Shown here piece by piece: positions 1 to 7,181 of a stretch of DNA of 64,000 nucleotides. The notes under the pieces were generated by a model that worked only from the letters and a program-made list of their open reading frames with translations, had not been told where the DNA came from and ran no database searches. The position numbers and the translations under genes are program-made. The stretch comes from DATMRS01 sp035566015 (GTDB taxonomy: Bacteria; Pseudomonadota; Alphaproteobacteria; Sphingomonadales; Sphingomonadaceae): contig DATMRS010000004.1 of NCBI GenBank assembly GCA_035566015.1, positions 1 to 64,000 on the forward strand, written 5' to 3'. Each line of letters begins with the position of its first letter. Positions within the stretch are counted from its first letter, which is position 1.

Positions 1-255
1 GCCGCTGTCCGGCTGCGCATCGGGGAAGACGTCTTCGAGGTATTCGTTGATGACGGTGGTGTGCGTCACGATCGTGCCGTCATGATCCAGCACCGGCACC
101 TGCCCTTCCGGGTTGATCGCCACGAACCAGTCCGAATGCTGCTCGAACTTGTGCAGATCGACATAGACGCTCTCATAATCGAGCCCCTTCTCGACCAGCG
201 GAATCATGCTCTTCAGCGAATTGGCAACAGGTTCGGCATGATAATATTTCAGCAT
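1..255 (-). CDS. Glutathione S-transferase, N-terminal part (cut by window edge)
   Basis: The reverse strand from the ATG at 255 encodes 85 residues of a thioredoxin-fold GST N-terminal domain, with the cis-proline segment NPEGQVPVLDHDG and the following TVINEYLED stretch typical of the glutathione gamma-glutamyl site. GGAGA lies just upstream of the start. The C-terminal helical domain is beyond the left edge, so the GST class and substrate cannot be judged. The gene is divergent from the LysR gene at 324, with 68 bases between the two starts, which is the usual arrangement of a LysR regulator and a target gene. Confidence 0.85.
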   Translation of the reverse strand, partial: MLKYYHAEPVANSLKSMIPLVEKGLDYESVYVDLHKFEQHSDWFVAINPEGQVPVLDHDGTIVTHTTVINEYLEDVFPDAQPDSG

Positions 256-323
256 GAGTGTCTCCTGAAAATATGGCTGCGTTACAGCCGGGAAAGATGA
301 CGGGCGGAGGCGCGGGAGCGGCC

Positions 324-1244
324 ATGAATTTCAAGGGGCTGGAGATACGCCATCTGGCGATCCTCGATATGCTGCTGGGCGAGCGGCATGTCGGCCGCGC
401 GGCGCAGAATCTGAACCTGTCGCAGCCCGCGGTCAGCAATTCGCTCGCCTGGTTGCGCCGTCATTTCGACGATCCGCTGCTCGTCCGTGTCGGCAACAGC
501 CTGCGCCTCACGCCGTTCGCCGAAAGCCTGCGCGCGCCGGTGCGGGCGTTGCTGCTCGAATTCCAGTCGATCGCGGCGACGCGGCCGCGCTTCGTGGCGG
601 AGGAGGCGACCAGCCATTTGCGCATCCTGATGTCCGAATATGTCGCGGGCATCCTGCTCGGCCCGCTGCTTGCCGCGATCGCCCGCGCCGCCCCGCGCAT
701 GACCGTCGAGTGCGTCGGCGTCGAAAGCGACGTGAACGAGTTCCAGCGCGGCAAGGTGGACCTGATGGTCCTGCCCTGGGAGATCATGTACGAGCATCAT
801 GGGCGCGAGCCGCTGTTCCGCGATCGCTGGGTCTGCCTCGGCTGCGCGCGGGCGGGGGGCTGGCCCGAGACGATCGATCGCGACACCTATATCCGTGCGC
901 GTCATCTGTTGCCCGTCCAGCCGCAATCGATCACCGCCGATCTGCAGGCGCTGGGCATCGAGCGCGACGTGGCGGCCTGTGTCCCCTATGCATTGATTCC
1001 CGATATCATCGTCGGCACGCCCTGGCTGGCGACGGTGCCGTTCGGCCTGTTGGGCGAGGGCGATCGATCGCATCTCCATGTTTCGGACCTGCCTTTTCCG
1101 ATGAAGCCGCAACTGTTCGGCCAGCAATGGCATGTCGAGGCGGAGCGGGACCCCCAGACGATCTGGCTGCGCGGGATCGTGCGCGATGTGGCGAATGCGC
1201 TCCATCTCGTCGAGCCGGTCGGCCCCGAAGATCATGGGAAATAG
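324..1244 (+). CDS. LysR-family transcriptional regulator (NodD-like subgroup)
   Basis: A 306-residue protein with an N-terminal winged helix-turn-helix (about residues 6-60, core GRAAQNLNLSQPAVSNSL, then DDPLLVR) followed by a periplasmic-binding-type effector domain. The sequence resembles the NodD/LinR-like LysR branch, whose ligands are often aromatic. I chose the ATG at 324, preceded by a GGAGG-rich stretch, over in-frame starts at 258 and 297. It faces away from the GST gene at 255 and converges with the CmcJ-like gene; the two reading frames overlap tail to tail by 13 bases (1232-1244). Target genes are inferred from position only. Confidence 0.9.
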   Translation: MNFKGLEIRHLAILDMLLGERHVGRAAQNLNLSQPAVSNSLAWLRRHFDDPLLVRVGNSLRLTPFAESLRAPVRALLLEFQSIAATRPRFVAEEATSHLRILMSEYVAGILLGPLLAAIARAAPRMTVECVGVESDVNEFQRGKVDLMVLPWEIMYEHHGREPLFRDRWVCLGCARAGGWPETIDRDTYIRARHLLPVQPQSITADLQALGIERDVAACVPYALIPDIIVGTPWLATVPFGLLGEGDRSHLHVSDLPFPMKPQLFGQQWHVEAERDPQTIWLRGIVRDVANALHLVEPVGPEDHGK

Positions 1245-2128
1245 GCAATCAGCCTGAACTCGATGCTCTCGCGGACATGGGCATCGGGGAAGCTCGTGTC
1301 GTGAAAGGCGGTATGCGGCGTGCGCATCGCGCGCGCCGGGTCCGAATCGTGGAACTTGAAGACCAGCGCCTCGTCGCGCGTCATGTTCGAGAAATACCAC
1401 CAGCTATGCGCGGGATTGTGCGTGAAGATCGCGGCGGCGGGCGCCTTGTCCTCATCGGGCATGTCGCCCAGCATGGCTTCTTCGCTCGGCAGCGCATCGA
1501 CGATGAACATCGTGTTGGCGGTGCCTTCCGCCTTGCCGACGCTGCGTGCGTCGCACACCGCCAGCGGCCAGTCCTGGGGCGGGGGCGAGAAGGTGCGCCA
1601 CAGGCTGACCGCGAGAAAGCGGCCATAGCCCTTTCCCTCGGGGAAATGCTTTTCATAGACCATGCGCGCCATCCGTTCGGCGCGATCGGGCATCATGTCG
1701 ACATGCGCTTCGCCCGCCGGCGGCTGCACGCCGCCACGATGCGTATAGCCCGTAGAAGGCGTAGCATGATGCGTCAGATCGCCTGACGTGCGCACCATCC
1801 AGCCCAGCGGCGCGACCTCGGCCGCACCGGTGAGCGCTTTCAGCGTCGCGGCCGCCTCGGCGGGGTAAAGCCGCTCGACCTCCTCCTTGTCGAAGAAATC
1901 GCGCACCTGGCTCGGCGCATGGGCGAGCACGAAGCCGTGCGTGTCGAGCGTGAAGCTGTCGGCGATCGGCCGTCCGTCCTGGATCTTTACCGGATAGGCT
2001 TCGTAACGGCCCGTATTATGCTCGACACCGGGGGCGACGAAGCGACGGTTGAGATGCGATCCGGGCGCAAGATAGCAGATCTCGGCATCGACGGTGCGCG
2101 CTTCGCGCTCGATATCCAGGACGCTCAT
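1232..2128 (-). CDS. CmcJ/NvfI (AsaB)-family oxygenase/hydroxylase homologue, copy 1
   Basis: A 298-residue protein whose C-terminal half has the family signature: LWRTF, then HNPAHSWWYF, DEALVFKFHDSD, TPHTAFHD and a final RESIEFRLIAYF. This family includes cephamycin CmcJ, fungal NvfI and GA4-desaturase-like Fe(II)/2-oxoglutarate-type proteins. Many bacterial members are annotated as hydroxylase/methyltransferase without biochemical proof. The start at 2128 has GAGGAG at good spacing; an upstream in-frame start at 2182 does not. A paralogue lies divergently at 2319, so the two genes probably share the 190-base promoter region. Confidence 0.8.
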   Translation of the reverse strand: MSVLDIEREARTVDAEICYLAPGSHLNRRFVAPGVEHNTGRYEAYPVKIQDGRPIADSFTLDTHGFVLAHAPSQVRDFFDKEEVERLYPAEAAATLKALTGAAEVAPLGWMVRTSGDLTHHATPSTGYTHRGGVQPPAGEAHVDMMPDRAERMARMVYEKHFPEGKGYGRFLAVSLWRTFSPPPQDWPLAVCDARSVGKAEGTANTMFIVDALPSEEAMLGDMPDEDKAPAAAIFTHNPAHSWWYFSNMTRDEALVFKFHDSDPARAMRTPHTAFHDTSFPDAHVRESIEFRLIAYFP

Positions 2129-2318
2129 CTCGCTCTCCTCATGCCGGTCATGCGCGCAGCCTTGCGCTTTGCGGCACGGCATTCAAGCCGCTCCCGGCTG
2201 ATGGCCGCCATTCCGTCCAGTGATGACCCGCGGGGTGTGGCACCCGAATGAGAGATATCAAATATTGTGATTGGCCGAACCGCACATTCGCCGCGAAGGT
2301 GAGGGCATGGAGGACGCA

Positions 2319-3167
2319 ATGGCGACACAGACTGTTTCACGCGTGGCGGGGGGCGAGGCCGCCGTCATCGGCAAGCTGAACTACTCGCTGCGGTCGGCCG
2401 ATCGGCCGCGTTACCACGCGAACGACACCACACGCGACGTGCTGCACCTCGATACGCGCGAGACGGTGATCCACAATGGCCGCCTTCTGCCGGTGGCGCC
2501 GACGTTGGAAGCCGAAGGCTTCAAGCTGGTGCGCGCGACCACCGCCGTCACCGATTTCCGCGATGATCGGCAGACCGGCGGCATCTATGCCGAAGAGGTG
2601 CGCGATATCGTCCAGCGCGAAAGCGGCGCCGACAAGGTGGTCATCACCGGCCCGGGCGTGCTCCGCTTCGCCGAAAAGTCCACCGAATCCGGCGAGCGCA
2701 GCAATTCGCGCCCGGCGCGCTTCATCCATAACGACGTGAGCGGGCCGACCGCGCGGGCGATGGCGGCGCGGGTTCTGGGCGGCGAGGCGGAACTGGCGAA
2801 CTATCGCGGTTTCACGCTCTTCAACCTGTGGCGCACGTTCAGCGCCCCGCCGCAGGACGTGCCGCTCGCCATGCTCGATGGGCGCACGCTCGACGCGGGC
2901 GATCTCATCGCCGCCGACGCGGTGTTCGACGAGCGCGACAAGCCCGAATGGAGCTTCGAAGGCTTTCTGGTGCACCATGATCCGCGCCAGCGCTGGGTCT
3001 ATTTCCCCGACATGGATGCAGGCGAGGCGCTGCTGTTCACGACTTTCACCTATCGCGACGGCCAGCCCTTCTGCGTGCCGCATTCGGGCTTCGACGATCC
3101 GACCTGCCCGGCGGACGCTGGCCCACGCGCCAGCATCGAGATGCGGGCGATCGCCTTTTTTCGATAG
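2319..3167 (+). CDS. CmcJ/NvfI (AsaB)-family oxygenase/hydroxylase homologue, copy 2
   Basis: A 282-residue paralogue of the gene ending at 1232. The same signature is present: LWRTFSAPPQD, VHHDPRQRWVYFPDM, EALLFTTF, VPHSGFDDP and ASIEMRAIAFF. The ATG at 2319 has GGAGG five bases upstream (inside an alternative start at 2307) and is preferred. The two copies differ widely outside these motifs, so they are diverged paralogues rather than a recent duplication and may act on different substrates or as a heteromer. The neighbouring GST and LysR genes suggest a small-molecule modification or detoxification locus. Confidence 0.8.
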   Translation: MATQTVSRVAGGEAAVIGKLNYSLRSADRPRYHANDTTRDVLHLDTRETVIHNGRLLPVAPTLEAEGFKLVRATTAVTDFRDDRQTGGIYAEEVRDIVQRESGADKVVITGPGVLRFAEKSTESGERSNSRPARFIHNDVSGPTARAMAARVLGGEAELANYRGFTLFNLWRTFSAPPQDVPLAMLDGRTLDAGDLIAADAVFDERDKPEWSFEGFLVHHDPRQRWVYFPDMDAGEALLFTTFTYRDGQPFCVPHSGFDDPTCPADAGPRASIEMRAIAFFR

Positions 3168-3593
3168 GAGGCTTAGCGTTTTGCGGCGGCGAAAGCGCCG
3201 GAGCGAGCCGATTGGGCGGTGAGTCGCGCAATTGGAGGGGAACATCTTCGGCGCCGCAGCATTGAACGCTGCGGCGGGGTTGCCGGTTGACGGCGGTCCG
3301 CCCTGTTGCGTACCGGCCCCGCCATCAACCCCCCATCCCCCGATGGTGGGGCCATTCGCACAAAAGAGGCGGGGCTCCCCATCCTTGCACATATTATTTT
3401 CGGCGGTCCCCATTCCGGGTTTTGGTGAGTCCGCCGTCGCGCCGTTTCCAGCCGTTTCCCGCACCACGTGAACGCCCTGATATGTGTCCTATACGTCTTC
3501 GGTCCGCCATACTCCCCACCGAATGAGGGTTAAACAAATCTTAGGTCCCCCCTCCTAGGCTCTCGCGCTGCATTCGAATTTTTTGGTAAGAAG
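3168..3593. other. Gene-free stretch with one strong stem-loop
   Basis: I see no convincing coding region in these 426 bases. The open frames present have no ribosome site or family resemblance. The one structured element is the stem-loop at 3252-3276. The right part must hold the promoter of the diguanylate cyclase gene at 3594; I could not pick out a clear -35/-10 pair. Confidence 0.6.
3252..3276 (+). terminator. Perfect 9-bp stem-loop after the CmcJ-like gene
   Basis: CGCCGCAGC at 3252-3260 is exactly complementary to GCTGCGGCG at 3268-3276, with a 7-base loop. It lies 84 bases after the stop at 3167. No run of T follows, so it may be a weak or processing-type terminator rather than a classic intrinsic one. 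Confidence 0.4.
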
Positions 3594-4934
3594 ATGGGCT
3601 TCGATCCAGCGACCCTGCTCGCCGTGGCAGGCATCGCGCTGAGTATATTCGCGCTCGCGATGCTGGCCATTGGAGCAACCGCGCTAGCGGACAAACGGTG
3701 GTGGGTCGCAGCGTTCGCGATGGGCGCGATCGGCTTCGGTCTGATGATCGTCTCGCCGGAGAACCCACTCTTGTGGCCGCGCGATTTGGCCAACGTCGTC
3801 TTCATGCTTGCCTACGGCTTCTGCCACGCCGGCGCGAGGAGTTTGGCGAGCCGCCGGCCCGTCTTGCCTGTCATGGTGGGAGGCGCGGTCGTCTGGCTCG
3901 CGCTGACCAAGGGGTTGCACATTTCGGCGGAACTTCGGGTGCCGTTCGCGTCAGTGCTGGTCTGCGGCTACGCGACGCTTATCGCGGCCGAGCTTTTGCG
4001 CGGCTCCACAGTCGTGGAGAAGGCCCGGCGTCTCGCGGGTTGGCTGTGCGTTCTCCATGCATGTTTTTTTGCCGCGCGGGCGATTCTGGGGCCTACGCTC
4101 GGGCTGCTTGCCAACAACAGTCTGCATACGACCTTGAGCGCCTGGGCGGCCATATTGGCGTTCGAGACGATCATTTTCTCCGCGGGCCTGGCGATGCTGA
4201 TCTTGGCCGCCTTGCGTGACAAGGAAGCCACGGTCGATCGGCACCTGGCGCTCACCGATAGTCTTACAGGCGTCGGAAATCGCCGCGCGTTCGAAATCCA
4301 GGCGCGCGCATTGCTTACTGATGTGCCGCATCGAGGCCCGCGACCGATTCTGCTCATGATGGACCTGGACGGGTTCAAGACCGTTAACGACGGACTCGGG
4401 CACGCCGCAGGGGACCGTTTGCTTGTCGAGGTCGCGAGCGCGGCGCGCCACTGTCTTACCGATCCAGACCAATTCTGGCGTGTTGGCGGCGACGAGTTTG
4501 TAGCATTGCTGTGCGGATCGGCGGCGGCTCGCGCGCCGTTGATCGCCCAGTCGATCCGCGCGGCTGTAAAGGACGTATCCCGCATCAGCGCGGCTGCAAT
4601 CGGCATTTCAGTGACCATCGGCCTGATTCGAGCGAGGGACGGCGTCACGCTGGCGCAGCTTCTCGAAGAAGCCGACACAGCGCTTTATGCAGGAAAAAAT
4701 CAGGGACGCGATTGCGTCGTGATCGGCGAAGTTCAAGTCGCCGAAGCGCTCAACTCTCAGGATAATAGCTGGCGGGATCGGCCGCCGTCGTTATCGAGCC
4801 AGCGCGTGACTTCCGAAATCGGCCAGCCCGTGGCATCGATCTCCACCTTGAACCCCGATGCCTTTACGCGACCTTCGAATATGGGGGAAGAGGTCGCTTC
4901 GGGCCCATCGCGTCTCGATCATCGCAAAGCGTAA
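3594..4934 (+). CDS. Membrane-anchored diguanylate cyclase (GGDEF), no I-site
   Basis: A 446-residue protein. The first 210 or so residues form about six hydrophobic segments, and the C-terminal half is a GGDEF domain with the intact signature RVGGDEF and the substrate-site segment DLDGFKTVNDGLGHAAGD. It should make cyclic di-GMP at the inner membrane. The RxxD inhibitory site that normally lies nine residues before GGDEF reads TDPD here, so product feedback inhibition is probably missing. The tail after the domain (about 60 residues) looks unstructured. A second, different GGDEF gene follows at 5577. Confidence 0.9.
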   Translation: MGFDPATLLAVAGIALSIFALAMLAIGATALADKRWWVAAFAMGAIGFGLMIVSPENPLLWPRDLANVVFMLAYGFCHAGARSLASRRPVLPVMVGGAVVWLALTKGLHISAELRVPFASVLVCGYATLIAAELLRGSTVVEKARRLAGWLCVLHACFFAARAILGPTLGLLANNSLHTTLSAWAAILAFETIIFSAGLAMLILAALRDKEATVDRHLALTDSLTGVGNRRAFEIQARALLTDVPHRGPRPILLMMDLDGFKTVNDGLGHAAGDRLLVEVASAARHCLTDPDQFWRVGGDEFVALLCGSAAARAPLIAQSIRAAVKDVSRISAAAIGISVTIGLIRARDGVTLAQLLEEADTALYAGKNQGRDCVVIGEVQVAEALNSQDNSWRDRPPSLSSQRVTSEIGQPVASISTLNPDAFTRPSNMGEEVASGPSRLDHRKA

Positions 4935-5307
4935 ATACGCTTCAAGCCACATCTGTTTTGACTTGGGTATGGCACGCACTCGCTTCGCCATGAAGGCATC
5001 AATGATCTACAAGGCCACGGAAAACCTGCGCGCCATGCAGAATCAGCCTTTCGCTGGAAAGGCAGACATTATTCGAGCGAATGAAATAACTGCATTCAGG
5101 GCGGGGATTCCATGAAGAGATTCGCACATTCAGTCGAAGGGCACGGGGGCGTGGATCTCAAGAAGAGCTTCCTTCAAACGACAATTCCAGTTGCGAGGAT
5201 TGAAACGAAGGACGCCAGGGCGGCGTGCCTCTCAGCGCGCAGGAACGACGCGATGCGTTGCCCGGTAATTTCACGGACTTCGTCCTGCGCCTCCAGCTTG
5301 CGAGTTG
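4935..5307. other. Gene-free stretch, probably decayed mobile DNA
   Basis: No convincing gene. Short frames at 4969 and 5112 have no recognisable product. The stretch leads into a transposase remnant and a tRNA fragment, so it may be a scar of an excised or decayed element. Confidence 0.5.
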
Positions 5308-5412
5308 ATCCGGGGGTTGGCCAGCAAACAGGTGCTGGCGGGTCGGGCCTACGATGCTGACAGCGTGTGTGATCTCATCGCCGAACAAGGCGGCGAACCC
5401 GTTATTCCGCCG
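5308..5412 (+). pseudogene. IS5-type transposase remnant
   Basis: The frame starting at 5308 reads without a start codon for about 35 residues: LASKQVLAGRAYDADSVCDL followed by IAEQGGEPVIPP. This matches the conserved block around the second catalytic Asp of IS5-family DDE transposases (usual form LADKAYDADxLRxxL...AVIP). Both ends of the gene are missing. It abuts the tRNA-Met-like fragment. Confidence 0.6.
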
Positions 5413-5434
5413 TGGGTTAAGTTCGGGTAGTGGT

Positions 5435-5478
5435 ATCATAATCCGCGTGTCGGGGTTCAAGCCCCGCCTCCGCTACCA
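5435..5478 (+). tRNA. 3' half of a tRNA-Met(CAT)-like gene (att scar)
   Basis: ATCATAATCCGC corresponds to the anticodon loop and 3' anticodon stem of elongator tRNA-Met. It is followed by a T-arm-like GGGGTTCAAGCCCC and the acceptor end CTCCGCTACCA. The expected 5' half (acceptor strand, D-arm) is absent upstream, where transposase-derived DNA lies instead. The T-stem has a mismatch or deletion compared with a functional tRNA. I read it as an integration-site scar left by a tRNA-targeting integrase, not a working tRNA. The identity rests on recall of tRNA-Met sequence. Confidence 0.55.
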
Positions 5479-5576
5479 TCTGCATTATGCATGGCTTGGA
5501 AGATGGTGCCCGAAAATCGGCACACCACGCTGTATTTTACAGATATTTAGGACAGGCTCGCTAACCCTTGACCGCG

Positions 5577-6566
5577 ATGGGGGCGCATCGGAAATTCAGG
5601 TCACTTGGGGGCAGGACGGGGGAGTCGCAACTGGATGCGGCGATAGCGTGGACGACGCGCCTTGCGCCGTTGCATGTCTGGACGATAACCCTGTCGGCGA
5701 TCATCGTGACGGGGTGTGCGGATTATGCGGATGAATCCGCCGTCTGGTACGGGCCGGTCTACCTCCTGATAACCTGTCTGCCAGCCTGGGCGGTCGGCTG
5801 GCGTTCGGCCCATCTGGCTGGCTTGCTGTGCGTCGGCATGTCGCTGTTCGCGAACGGACTCAGCGTCTATCCGCACGGGCCGGCGGCGTTCGCCTCGAAT
5901 CTGGCGATGCGGCTGCTGACGGTTAGCATCATCGTGTTCCTCGTCGCGGGGTTCCGGCGGTCCTATGATCGCGAATGGCGCCGCGCGCGTCGCGATGAAC
6001 TGACCGGCGCGTTGAACAAGCAGGCTTTCTACGAGCGGACGGCCAGCCTGCGCGACAGCACCGCCTGGGGCTTGCTCGCCTATCTCGATCTGGACGGATT
6101 CAAGGCGATCAACGATCGACACGGCCATGCCGCCGGCGATTCGATCCTGCGCGTCTTTGCGGACACCGTGCGCGACCATATCCGGGCCCGGGATGCCTTT
6201 GGCCGGATCGGCGGCGACGAGTTCCTACTGTTCCTGACCGCCGACAGCGAAGCCGAAGGCCATCGCGCCGCGGGGCAGCTCCACGCGAGGATGAATGCGA
6301 TACTCGAGGATATGCCGCATCCGGTGAGTTGCAGCATGGGCGTGCTGCTGCTCGCCCCAGGCATGGGCGGCGTGACCGCGGCGGATGTCGAGCTTGCCGA
6401 TCGGCTGATGTATCAGGCCAAGCGGCTCGGCTCAGGCTTACGGATCGTCACCAGAAGCGGGTTGGGCGACGATGTGATAACGGTCGTGACGGAGCCGCAG
6501 GCAGAGGCCGTGACGGTGTCCGCGCCAGCCCAGAAGCGCGCCTGGCCGTCCGGGAAGGCGCGGTGA
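5577..6566 (+). CDS. Membrane-anchored diguanylate cyclase (GGDEF) with I-site
   Basis: About 329 residues. Four to five hydrophobic segments (about residues 30-135) precede a GGDEF domain with ELTGALNKQAFYE, DLDGFKAINDRHGHAAGD and RIGGDEF. The inhibitory RxxD motif is present as RARD at the standard spacing, so cyclic di-GMP synthesis is probably product-inhibited, unlike the gene at 3594. The start is uncertain: ATG at 5577 or TTG at 5568, neither with a clear ribosome site. The last 50 residues are low in complexity. Confidence 0.88.
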   Translation: MGAHRKFRSLGGRTGESQLDAAIAWTTRLAPLHVWTITLSAIIVTGCADYADESAVWYGPVYLLITCLPAWAVGWRSAHLAGLLCVGMSLFANGLSVYPHGPAAFASNLAMRLLTVSIIVFLVAGFRRSYDREWRRARRDELTGALNKQAFYERTASLRDSTAWGLLAYLDLDGFKAINDRHGHAAGDSILRVFADTVRDHIRARDAFGRIGGDEFLLFLTADSEAEGHRAAGQLHARMNAILEDMPHPVSCSMGVLLLAPGMGGVTAADVELADRLMYQAKRLGSGLRIVTRSGLGDDVITVVTEPQAEAVTVSAPAQKRAWPSGKAR

Positions 6567-6684
6567 TTGCCTCATGTCTTCGGCATGGACGAGCCCGCCC
6601 ACCGGCCAGAGCGCTTTCCCTCCCGCTGAAGGCGCCAACTATCTCCGCTACAGCGGATATGCTTCATGTTGAGTGGATCACACC

Positions 6685-6885
6685 CTAGCCCTCGATAAAA
6701 TCGAGATAGGAGACCACGTCATTGCTCGTCTGGAGGAAAAGGCCGGCCTGCACCTCGGCGGACTGAGCAGCGGCGAGGGCGAGGGCCTGAGCGAGGCTGC
6801 CGTAGAGCAAGGTGGAGGCGCCGCCGCCGACTTCTTCGCCGAGATGATAGAGCCTTACCGGCACATTTTCGGAAATGGTGCGCAT
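6685..6885 (-). CDS. Small protein at the end of the formate dehydrogenase operon
   Basis: A 66-residue reading frame 32 bases after fdsD on the same strand. It opens with MRTISENVPVRLYHLGEEVG and ends near SYLDFIEG. I do not recognise the family. The close spacing suggests it is the last gene of the fds operon. No cysteines or membrane segments are visible. The ribosome site is weak, so expression is uncertain. Confidence 0.5.
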   Translation of the reverse strand: MRTISENVPVRLYHLGEEVGGGASTLLYGSLAQALALAAAQSAEVQAGLFLQTSNDVVSYLDFIEG

Positions 6886-6917
6886 GGCCGGGACGGGACG
6901 AAGACGCGGCCGGAACG

Positions 6918-7181
6918 TCAGGCGTGCGCCACCGCCGCCGGTGCGTCCGCCTGCTCGCGCAAGATGTCGAACGCCGCGCCCGCCACCTCGTTCAGGCCGA
7001 CATCACCCTTTTCGAGCGCACCGAACATGCGGGCGATCATCCGCGGTTCCCAGAATTTCTTGATATGCGTCGCCGTCGCCTCGGCAGCCCTGCCGGGCTC
7101 CTGCGCCGCCAGGTTGAGCGCGATCCTGTTCGCCGTGTAAACGAGTCGTTCGGCGTTGCTCATCAGGCCGGGCTGGCTCAT
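6918..7181 (-). CDS. fdsD: Formate dehydrogenase delta subunit
   Basis: An 87-residue protein of the FdsD family, with SNAERLVYTANRIALNL and HIKKFWEPRMIARMF, the conserved core of this small subunit. FdsD accompanies soluble NAD-dependent Mo formate dehydrogenases and is needed for active enzyme in studied relatives. The start at 7181 overlaps the stop of fdsA as ATGA; an internal ATG at 7163 is an alternative. Translational coupling to fdsA is likely. Confidence 0.85.
   Translation of the reverse strand: MSQPGLMSNAERLVYTANRIALNLAAQEPGRAAEATATHIKKFWEPRMIARMFGALEKGDVGLNEVAGAAFDILREQADAPAAVAHA

Noticed and set aside
5435..5478. A functional tRNA-Met gene.
   Set aside because: The 5' acceptor strand, D-arm and 5' anticodon stem are missing and the T-stem is imperfect.
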